This document shows positions 28,192 through 35,852 of a stretch of DNA of 64,000 nt, piece by piece. Source of the stretch: J054 sp963850255. GTDB lineage: Bacteria > Pseudomonadota > Gammaproteobacteria > Steroidobacterales > GCA-2729495. The stretch lies in NCBI GenBank assembly GCA_963850255.1, contig CAWKLL010000036.1, forward strand, positions 1 through 64,000. The letters are read 5' to 3'. The notes under the pieces were generated by a model that was not told where the DNA came from, searched no databases, and worked only from the letters and a program-made list of their open reading frames with translations. Position numbers and translations under genes: made by a program. Positions within the stretch are counted from its first letter, which is position 1. Every line of letters starts with the position of its first letter.

Positions 28192-29178
28192 CTAGGCCAC
28201 CTGCACATCCGGAATATTAAACAGTGACTTCCAGTCACGCGCGATCAGCAAATCCATCAACTCCGACGGCTTGCCTTCCTTCTTACGCTCCATCTCTTCC
28301 ATCACGGTAATCAGCGCCTGGTCTACTTCAGGCCCGAACAGGTAGCGCAGGTACTCCATCGGTACGCGCGGCTCATCACTGAAGCGCCCTTCTTCATCAA
28401 AGGACGGCGGCAGAATCGGCGGCACGTAGAACACGTTCGGCTCGGTGCCAAACTCCGGATGCAAGGGCATGGCCACTTTCCACTCGTTCACCAGCTTGTG
28501 GATCGGACCGTCCTCGTCCTCCAGCATGCCGACAAAGCGCAGTCGGCCCGGACACTGGCGCGCGCAGGCCGGCGCCACGCCCTGTTCAACCCGCGGGAAG
28601 CAGAAGATGCACTTCTCAGACTTGTTCTTCACGTAGTTAAAGTAAACCTTGTCATAGGGGCAGGCGCGGTTGCACAGCCTGAAGCCCTGACACTTGTCTG
28701 CATCGACCAGCACGATGCCGTCTTGCTCGCGCTTGTAGATAGCCCGTACCGGGCAGGCTTCCAGGCAGGCCGGTTTGGTGCAGTGGTTACACAATCTCGG
28801 CAAGTAGAAATGATAATTATTCGGGTAGTCGCCGGAACTGGTGTCTTCGTCCCAGTTGGCGCCCTTGCCCATGGGCTCTTTCTGCTGCAGGCGCTCGGCG
28901 GTGCCCTGGAAATAGACTTCTTCGTGATTGAGCAGTTTTTCGCCGCCGAAGTTCTCATCCGGGGGTAGCTCGCCCAGTTGCAGCTGGCCGTCTTTCCAGC
29001 CGCCGCCCTGCTCTTCCCAGCCACGCGGATAACCGGGACCGGGTTTGGTCTCGACATTATTCCAGAGCATGGACTCCTGGCCTGCCTCATCAGTCCACAG
29101 GGACTTGCAGGCTGCCGTACAAGCCTGACAACCGATGCACTTGTTCAGGTCTATAACCATTGCGACCTGTCCGCCCAT
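28192..29178 (-). CDS. Type II DMSO-reductase family iron-sulfur (beta) subunit
   Basis: A 328-residue electron-transfer subunit with four Fe-S cluster motifs: CIGCQACTAACK near the N-terminus, CNHCTKPACLEACP, CQGFRLCNRACP and CIFCFPRVEQGVAPACARQC. In the third motif Phe stands where a Cys would be, as expected for the [3Fe-4S] cluster of NarH-, DdhB- and EbdB-type subunits. It passes electrons between the molybdenum subunit and a heme b subunit or another carrier. GAGGAGAGAG precedes the ATG. It follows the alpha subunit gene by 80 bases; no gamma subunit or dedicated chaperone gene is seen nearby. Confidence 0.92.
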   Translation of the reverse strand: MGGQVAMVIDLNKCIGCQACTAACKSLWTDEAGQESMLWNNVETKPGPGYPRGWEEQGGGWKDGQLQLGELPPDENFGGEKLLNHEEVYFQGTAERLQQKEPMGKGANWDEDTSSGDYPNNYHFYLPRLCNHCTKPACLEACPVRAIYKREQDGIVLVDADKCQGFRLCNRACPYDKVYFNYVKNKSEKCIFCFPRVEQGVAPACARQCPGRLRFVGMLEDEDGPIHKLVNEWKVAMPLHPEFGTEPNVFYVPPILPPSFDEEGRFSDEPRVPMEYLRYLFGPEVDQALITVMEEMERKKEGKPSELMDLLIARDWKSLFNIPDVQVA

Positions 29179-29258
29179 TACGCTCTCTCCTCGATTGACT
29201 CAGCGGGGCAATGCCGCCCCATACTCTGATGTTGTCTTTGTACCTTCGCCCGCTGGTG

Positions 29259-32046
29259 CTAGGCGTCCGTGTATTTTTCGAATTCACAGGTTGCGTCGTG
29301 ATAGGTCTGGTTCGGCACATAGCTCGGTGCGCGATAGCCAATATGGCCGTAGCCCCCTACCAGCGATGTTTTCTTCAGCAGGCCGCCGGTGGGTATGGCC
29401 GAACTGAAATTCTCGCGACCGCGGAACATCATCGGATCCCAGCCGTGAAACATGAACAGGGTACCTGGCTGGTTACCCGAAGTGACCCGCGCCTGGGCAA
29501 CGAAGCTGCCGTAGGAATTGAACACCTTGACCATGTCGCCATCGCTGACATTGCGCTGAGCGGCATCGTCGGGATTCACGAAAACATCCGGCTCGCCGCG
29601 CTGCAGGGCAACGAGCAGCGTATCGTCGCGGTACATGCTGTGCACGCCGTGGCGGGCATGACCCATGGTCAGACGCAGCCCGTAACCCTTAACTTCCAGC
29701 GGCGCGCGATGCTCGGGTAAGCCCTCGCCTTCCTCCAGGAACCAGTCGTGATCGAAATAGAACTGCTGGCGCCCGGTCAGGGTGTCATAGGGTTTCTTGT
29801 CACGGGTTCTGGCCAGCACATAGAAGCTATAGGCAGAGTTCGGGCCAAACTGCACGCCGTCGGCGTCATCCACACGAATCATGCCCTGCTTGCGCAGCTC
29901 GCTAAACGACACCTTCGACATGCCGGGCGAATTCTTGATGATGTATTCGGCAATCTGCCCGGTGCTTTCTACCTTCATCGCCTGACCGTCATCACTAATC
30001 AGCGTAATAAACTGCTTATATGCCTGGGCATAGTCGGACTCGACGGTCTGACCAAACACGGTGTGCGGGATTGCCGGCGTTTTGCGGGCGGCCGCGCGAT
30101 CGCTGATGGCCTTCATCATGCGCGCCAGCGCGGTCCAGTCATCCACTGACTCGCCCAGTGGCTCGACGGCTTTATCGATCACCTGCACATAGGGCGTACG
30201 CCCTTCCATCACATAGTCTTCACGTTCGTAGTGATCAGCGATGGGCAGCACGTAGTCCGAATACATGGCCGTGACGCTCATATTCGGCGTCATGGTGACG
30301 ATGGTCTCCAGCTGCAACAGCGCATTGTTGCGCCAGCCCTTGCCGGTCGCACGCCAGTTGCCCGGATTGTGACCGACCATAAAGCCCATTTTCCAGGGTA
30401 TCTTGGCGTAGTCCGGCAACCAGCCGTTGTTGATGGACTGCCGGTAATGACTGTCCACCTTGTCGGCGAACTGGTCGCCGTAAACCTCGCGATTGGTTTG
30501 TTCGTGGCCGGAATGTGCATAGTCCCAGACTGAAATTGCCGCCACCTTGAGCCGCGGACCCACGCCATTAAACGCGTACTTGAGCAAACCATCGCCGCGC
30601 GGCAGCTGCGTGGTCTGCATGCCGCCGCCCTCGCGACCTGTGTTGCCCGTGAGCGCACACATCAGTAGCCAGGCGCGATGCAACTTGTCGCCATGCAGCC
30701 ACTTGCAGGAGCGATAACCGGCGAAAATCATCCCCGGCTTGGCGCTGGCGAATTTTCTCGCTACTTCGCGAATATTGTCCGCATTTACACCCGTCACGTC
30801 GGCCGCGCGCTCGGGCGTATAGCCCTGCAGCATTTCCCGGGTCAGCGCATAGACCGGGGTGACTTCGACGGGCCCATTGGCCGTTTCCACCGTCCAGCGG
30901 CCTTCCAGCGCGGGCTTTTTATCGGCCAGGGAAAGCGTCTGGTCGGTAACCAATTCCCCACCCCGCCCGGCCGCCTGGCCGTAGCCGGTACCGGCTGCCG
31001 CGGTGAGTTCATCGGCGGTTTCATCCCAGAAGTAAAAGCCGGTTTCGCCGCCTTCGGCTTCGGGCTCGAAATCTGCAAGCCGCAGAAACTTGCGATTGTC
31101 CCTGCGCACCAGGAACGGCAGATCTGTTTGTTCGCGTACGTAGTCCCACTCGACGCTGCCGTCTTCCATGATCACCTGGGCCATGGCCAGGGCCAGCGCG
31201 ATATCAGTACCCGGTTTGGGATTCAGCCATTTCGAGGCGTGCATGGAGGTGGCACTGAAGTCGGGCGAGATGTTGATCACCTCGGTGCCGTTGTATTTCG
31301 CTTCCCAGAAAAAGTGCGCGTCGGGAATGCGAGTAACGGCCGGATTGCAGGCCCAGACCAGGCAAACTTTGCTTTTGAAGACCGCCGCCATATTGTCACC
31401 GGGCAATTCATAGCCCAGCGTCATGTAGGCGCCTACGGGCAGATCGCCGACGCCGGCAAAGGTCTCCGGCACCATGATCCCGGTAATATTGGCAAAGCGA
31501 AACAGCGAGCTGAATGAGGCCCGCTTGAGCGTCATCTGGGTGCCCATGGCCAGGGTGATCGATTCCGGACCGTGCTCCTGGGCGTAGTCGATAAAGCGAT
31601 CGGCTATTTCACTGGCCGCCTGATCCCAGCTAATGCGCTCCCACTTGCCCTCGCCGCGTTCACCCACGCGTTTCATGGGATACAGCACGCGCTGCTTGCC
31701 GTACATGTACTTGGCGTGGCGCAGGCCCTTCTGGCAGCCGCGCGGACCGTAGTCCGGTGTATCGTCGCCCGAGCGGCCGTACTCGCCCTGCTGTTCTTCG
31801 CGCCAGGCGATACCGTTCTTCACGTAAACGTTCATGGCGCAATGGCCGGTGCAGTTGAGCCCGCGGCTGCCATGCACCACTTTGTCCCAGGTCCACTTCT
31901 CGCGCATCAGGTCTTCCCAGCGGCCATAGACATTGTCCATGGCCGGCTGAGCGACACGCCGGAGTCGCATAATTCAAGCTCAGGCCCGCGGCGAGTGCAC
32001 CGCTGCCGCTTAGGAATTGACGCCGACTGGCAGACATGCCGTTCAT
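29259..32046 (-). CDS. Type II DMSO-reductase family molybdopterin catalytic (alpha) subunit (frameshifted near the 5' end)
   Basis: The start at 32046 (or 32037) gives a Tat signal, MSASRRQFLSGSGALAAGL. The frame changes near 31970 and the 903-residue remainder follows with EDLMREKWTWDKVVHGSRGL, the FS0 cluster cysteines in LNCTGHC and GPRGCQKG, and TRIPDAHFFWEAKYNGTEVI, whose Asp corresponds to the molybdenum ligand of NarG-type enzymes. The layout matches the group containing ethylbenzene dehydrogenase, steroid C25 dehydrogenase, selenate and chlorate reductases. Where NarG has His four residues before the first cluster Cys, this protein has Arg. The product should be a periplasmic enzyme; whether it hydroxylates a hydrocarbon or reduces an oxyanion cannot be told. 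It is followed by the beta subunit and preceded by the nitrilase-fold gene. Confidence 0.88.
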
Positions 32047-32177
32047 CGCGTGGAAGCTCCCTGTAATCCCTTCAATAACTAGTGATCCTAGGCCACTCGC
32101 CCTCGCCCGTGCAAACGCCCGGCGCCTGAATGATAAAAATCATCCCTGCGCGAATACGGGCGCGGCATCAGCTGCGC

Positions 32178-33251
32178 CTACAGCAGGCCTGCCTTGATCA
32201 ATCGCTCGATATTAGCGGCCTGGCGGCGGCGGAAAACCTCGCGATCCGGCGGCTCGACGGTCTTGCCATCTTCCAGCAGGAAATTCTCGCGATGGAAATC
32301 GGCCTGCGCATAGCTCTCCGCGAACAGGCCGTAGGCCTGCCGCGAGAGAATATTGGCCATGCCCATCCGCCGACGTTCGCGCCGCAGCGCGCCGATGTCG
32401 AGTACCGCATTGGCGGACATGCTCTCGCCGCCCGCGCCGGCTTCCGCCATTATTTCGCCGTGCGGACCAACGATCTTGGACATCGCGCTGCAGGTATAGG
32501 CCGGGATCGGAATGTTGTCGATGCTGGCCGAATTCGCCGACACCACATAGGCCATATTCTCGACCGCACGCGAACGCCGTGCTAGCTCTTTGATAGTCAG
32601 CTGCGGACTGCCCGGCTCGCTGGTCGGATGGATAATCACTTCGGCGCCGCGCATTACATGCATGCGGGTGAACTCCGGATAAAGGATCTCTTCCGAGGCA
32701 ATCATGGCCAGGTTGCCGATCTCGGTACGCGCCACGGGAAACACGCCATCCAGACCGTACAAATCAAGATATTTGTCCCAGACATCGTGCGGCGTGGGCT
32801 CGAAGCTCGACGTCAGGCGACGATAGCGCAGGATGACGTCTCCGTTCGGACCAATGATGAAGCAAACCTGGAAATAGAGCTCCGGAAAGTTGGGATCGAC
32901 TTCGTAGACGTTGCCGGCCAGGAAGATATTGTTGTCCTGAGCCAGCTTGCCCAGGGCCTCATACTCGGGGCCGTCATAAGCAAAGCAGGCTTTTTCACGC
33001 CATTCGGCCGGTGACTCCTTCATCGGGAAGCCTGTCACCGCATACTCAGGCAGAGCCACCAACCTGACTGGCACACCATAGAACCAGTCCATGAAATTCG
33101 TAGCGGTGGTGGTGTAGCCGGAAATGGTCTTGATGGTCTCCGCGATGCGCGCTCGCGCAGAGTCGCGATCCGGACACAAGTTTACGCCGTTGCAGGACAC
33201 CTGCAGCGCTACGGCAATGAATTCAGGCCCGACAGCATTCTCATCAGACAT
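32178..33251 (-). CDS. Nitrilase-superfamily protein lacking the catalytic Cys and Lys (likely pseudoenzyme)
   Basis: The 357-residue protein keeps the carbon-nitrogen hydrolase fold: LVALPEYAVTGFP with the first catalytic Glu (E69), FIIGPNGDVILRYRRLTS, IASEEILYPEFTRMHVMRGA, EVIIHPTSEP and RAVENMAYVVSANS. Yet the Lys of the usual YRK motif is Arg (R145) and the nucleophilic Cys of the C-x-D/E-x3-PE motif is Ser (S186). Both codons are clear in the sequence (cgc and tcg). A normal amidase or nitrilase reaction is therefore unlikely. No signal peptide is seen. It lies upstream of the molybdoenzyme on the same strand with a 131-base gap, so a linked role is possible. Confidence 0.85.
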   Translation of the reverse strand: MSDENAVGPEFIAVALQVSCNGVNLCPDRDSARARIAETIKTISGYTTTATNFMDWFYGVPVRLVALPEYAVTGFPMKESPAEWREKACFAYDGPEYEALGKLAQDNNIFLAGNVYEVDPNFPELYFQVCFIIGPNGDVILRYRRLTSSFEPTPHDVWDKYLDLYGLDGVFPVARTEIGNLAMIASEEILYPEFTRMHVMRGAEVIIHPTSEPGSPQLTIKELARRSRAVENMAYVVSANSASIDNIPIPAYTCSAMSKIVGPHGEIMAEAGAGGESMSANAVLDIGALRRERRRMGMANILSRQAYGLFAESYAQADFHRENFLLEDGKTVEPPDREVFRRRQAANIERLIKAGLL

Positions 33252-33448
33252 AGAACTGGGTTCCCCTGGTTTTGGGCGAATGCCTCGGACGACATCGCCA
33301 CTTATATCTTAGGGGCGCAGTATAGAAAGCCCGGACCCAAAACAGGTCGGCCAGCGGCAAACGCGTCCGCGTGTCAGCCGCGAGGACCGTCTCGGGGTCC
33401 CGGAGACCTCCGATCGGCTAGGCTTTACTGCCTATTGGGAGAGCGTAG

Positions 33449-34195
33449 ATGAGCAAGCCGGAATCTACTCAGAACTGGGGCCAACCCAACATGCGGCCGA
33501 CACTCAACGGCACGGGCTTTATGTTCGAGGTGCTTGACGAGTTTGCCGAAGACTTCATTCAATACGCCGGCAAGTCCGAGGCACCGGTACTGGAAGTTGG
33601 TTGCGCTTTCGGCGTTGCCAGCCTGCCGGCCCTGGCCGCCGGTGCCCGGGTGGTGGCCTGCGACCTGGAACAGAAACACCTGGATATTCTGCGCGAGCAG
33701 GCGCCGGAGGCAGAGCGCGAGCGCCTGACCTGCGTGCAGGGAGAATTGCCGGGCATGGACTTGCCTGCCAATGAATTCAGCGCACTGCTCTGTTCGCGGG
33801 TACTGCATTTTCTTGACGGCGCTGCCGTTGATGCCTCGATACGCAAGATGTACCAATGGCTGAAGCCCGGCGGCCGACTCTACCTGGTCGCCGATACGCC
33901 CTACGGCATCTGGCGAAAATTTATTCCGGTATTCGAAGCACGGCGTGAACGGGGTGACCGCTGGCCCGGGCTTATGATTGGCTTGGAAAACTATTTACCC
34001 CAGGTGCCAAGCGGACGCCCGATCAATGGCCCCGCGTTCATGAACCTGCTGGACACAAAACTGCTGGAACGCAGTTGCAGGGAAGCCGGTTTCGAGATTG
34101 ACCGCGTCAGTTTTATTGATCGCAGTGATTTCGGCGGCCAGGGCCGCATGGATGGACGTGAAAACGCCGGCATCATGGCGCATAAGCCGACCTGA
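33449..34195 (+). CDS. Class I SAM-dependent methyltransferase
   Basis: A 248-residue Rossmann-fold methyltransferase: motif I VLEVGCAFGVASLPALAAGA, the acidic ribose-binding residue in VVACDLEQKHLDIL, CVQGELPGMDLPANEFSALL as motif II/III, and LKPGGRLYLVADTPYG. GGGAG stands upstream of the ATG. No signal or membrane segment is visible. The substrate is unknown; the small helical insert after the core (FEARRERGDRWPGLMIGLEN) is probably the substrate lid. It ends against the convergent TIGR02444 gene with no gap. Confidence 0.87.
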   Translation: MSKPESTQNWGQPNMRPTLNGTGFMFEVLDEFAEDFIQYAGKSEAPVLEVGCAFGVASLPALAAGARVVACDLEQKHLDILREQAPEAERERLTCVQGELPGMDLPANEFSALLCSRVLHFLDGAAVDASIRKMYQWLKPGGRLYLVADTPYGIWRKFIPVFEARRERGDRWPGLMIGLENYLPQVPSGRPINGPAFMNLLDTKLLERSCREAGFEIDRVSFIDRSDFGGQGRMDGRENAGIMAHKPT

Positions 34196-34708
34196 CTAGG
34201 CCGGTGGACGCGCAGCCAGCAGGCTGCGCAGTTCCGTCGCCACGGCGGAAGCCTCCAGTTTGCGCATCGCCAGGTAGGCAACCAGGTTTCTGGCCGCCTC
34301 GGCCTGCCCGTCTACATCAGCGGCGCGAACACGGCCGCTTGCCCAGCGATACAACAATTCCTGCTCGACACGCTCGGCGGCAAGCTCAGCCGCCAGCAGG
34401 CTATGCCGGGAAAAAGCCGCGAGATCCGCCGGCAAAGACGACTGCGGATGCCGCCGTATTTCACGCAACGGTTGCAGGGTCTCCGCCTGCCAGGCCCGGA
34501 TCAATTCTGCACAGGCCAGCAAATCCTCGCGGCTGAGCCGGCCGGGTCCACAATGCGCGCACCATAGGCAAAACAGCAACAGGTTTACGTCCAGATCGAA
34601 CTCGTCTTGCAGGCGCAGGCAGGCTTTGCTGACCCCGGGCTGGGCATATAGATGCGCTGAAAAATCCCAAAATGGGTTAGCTGGCAGCTCTGACGGCTTG
34701 GCGGACAT
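34196..34708 (-). CDS. TIGR02444 family protein
   Basis: A 170-residue cytoplasmic helical protein with the family signature ANPFWDFSAHLYAQPGVSKA followed by CLRLQDEFDLDVNLLLFCLW and CAHCGPGRL. The function of the family is unknown. The ATG at 34708 gives the usual N-terminus; the frame is open to 34783. Remarkably, the U-tract of a strong terminator-like hairpin ends only three bases before this ATG, so the gene has no space for its own promoter or a normal ribosome-binding site and may depend on read-through. Confidence 0.85.
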   Translation of the reverse strand: MSAKPSELPANPFWDFSAHLYAQPGVSKACLRLQDEFDLDVNLLLFCLWCAHCGPGRLSREDLLACAELIRAWQAETLQPLREIRRHPQSSLPADLAAFSRHSLLAAELAAERVEQELLYRWASGRVRAADVDGQAEAARNLVAYLAMRKLEASAVATELRSLLAARPPA

Positions 34709-34711
34709 GCA

Positions 34712-34748
34712 AAAACCCGGTGGCGAGTTCAACCGAACTCGCCACCGA
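34712..34748 (-). terminator. Strong hairpin terminator abutting the TIGR02444 start
   Basis: On the minus strand a 13-base perfect stem (cggtggcgagttc / gaactcgccaccg) with a four-base loop is followed by ggttttt. It lies about 70 bases after the stop codon of the PEP-CTERM gene and would end its transcript. The T run stops three bases before the ATG of the next gene on the same strand, so it could also act as an attenuator. Confidence 0.85.
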
Positions 34749-34819
34749 GCATCGCATGCGCATCGGGGCTGAAGAAAGAGCAACCCGCCGCCTTGCCCTC
34801 GGCAAGACGGCGAATGCGG

Positions 34820-35458
34820 TCAAGCGGCGCCGCGGGTCGTCTGCAACCGACGGCGCAGGGAAACACCTACACCCATCAGGCCCGCCAGCAGAATGCCGAG
34901 GCTACCCGGCTCAGGCAAAGAAGCGCGTGCGCGTCCGTAGAGATCAATACCGACGCCGCGGCGATCACGACAACGACGGGTGTCGCACATATAAGTGGCC
35001 AGGTTCTGACCCCACAAGGTCAATTGATGAGCATTGATCTGATTAATCGGCATGCGCTCGAAAATGAACAGCCCGAGGCCGGCGAGACGGAGATTCCAAC
35101 GGGGTTTGAGCCCATCGCTGGTATTGCGATAGTACCTGCCGCCCAGACTGCCGCCGAGCACTTCGCGGCCGGCAATGTTGCCGGTGATTTTAGTCAGCTT
35201 GTTACCGTCCCAGTTACCAGTGATCTGACCGCGAATAGCCTTTTTACGGCTACCACACATATATAGCTTGTCGCGCCCGCCACCGGCGTTCAGATCCAAT
35301 TGACCGCTTCCCGAACAGCCGTCGGCTGAATGCAGGTAGGAGGCCGCAAAACCACCCGCACGATAGGGACCGATATCGTAGGTAACGACACCAGCAAATC
35401 CGCTTTGTGCGAATAGCAGTAACAACAAAAACTTCAGCTTATGCGTAAAAAAGCGCAT
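34820..35458 (-). CDS. PEP-CTERM sorting-signal protein
   Basis: A 212-residue exported protein: signal peptide (KLKFLLLLLFAQSGFAG), a beta-rich body with two pairs of Cys (GCSGSGQ..KLYMCGS and MCDTRRCRDR), and a C-terminal ASLPEPGSLGILLAGLMGVG followed by Arg-rich SLRRRLQTT. This is the PEP-CTERM layout (Pro-Glu-Pro, hydrophobic helix, basic tail), recognised by exosortase in bacteria that make exopolysaccharide. GGAGG stands seven bases before ATG 35458. No exosortase gene lies in the window. The exact role of the body is unknown. Confidence 0.88.
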   Translation of the reverse strand: MRFFTHKLKFLLLLLFAQSGFAGVVTYDIGPYRAGGFAASYLHSADGCSGSGQLDLNAGGGRDKLYMCGSRKKAIRGQITGNWDGNKLTKITGNIAGREVLGGSLGGRYYRNTSDGLKPRWNLRLAGLGLFIFERMPINQINAHQLTLWGQNLATYMCDTRRCRDRRGVGIDLYGRARASLPEPGSLGILLAGLMGVGVSLRRRLQTTRGAA

Positions 35459-35852
35459 GGCGCGACCTCCGTGTCGGCAAACCTGTTGAGACGATGCAGT
35501 GAAAGTCTTGCAAGTCGCGTGCCAAGGCTGCCAGGCCAATAAAACCGGGCCCAGCAAGGACATCTGGAAACGCCTGCGTCAAACCTTCCGGCACTCCCGA
35601 GCAAGACATAAACCGGAACAGCCATCACAAAAACGAAACATTTGTGAAGCTCGTCACAGGCGAATGATCTCTTTGACGCTTATGACAAACTGTTGCGCGG
35701 ATCCTCACCCGCGGACAAGTGTAAGAAATGTCGGCGCAAGTCCACGGCCCGCAATTAATAACGTGAAACAGGCAACATCGTTGCCGCGACGCCGATGCTA
35801 GGGTCATGCAAGTCCCGGTTTATGCGGATTGCCGGGCCTCGGGTGTCGATAC
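35459..35852. other. Divergent intergenic region, 394 bases
   Basis: The longest gene-free stretch of the window. It lies between the minus-strand PEP-CTERM gene and the plus-strand kinase gene and must contain promoters for both. I see one perfect CRP-type palindrome (listed separately) and no convincing small gene. Short open frames here lack start signals and family resemblance. Confidence 0.6.
35643..35658. promoter_or_regulatory. Predicted CRP/Vfr-family binding site
   Basis: The sequence tgtgaagctcgtcaca matches the palindromic consensus TGTGA-N6-TCACA in all ten defined positions. It sits 185 bases before the PEP-CTERM start and 195 bases before the kinase start, in a divergent gap, where a cAMP-receptor-type regulator could control either. 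The actual transcription starts are unknown. Confidence 0.65.

Noticed and set aside
30678..31517. 279-codon plus-strand frame
   Set aside because: Antisense to the molybdoenzyme alpha subunit; the composition looks like a shadow.
33370..33420. Imperfect inverted repeat (gtctcggg / cccggagac) before the methyltransferase gene
   Set aside because: Imperfect, without a T-tract, and not placed at a gene end; probably chance in GC-rich sequence.
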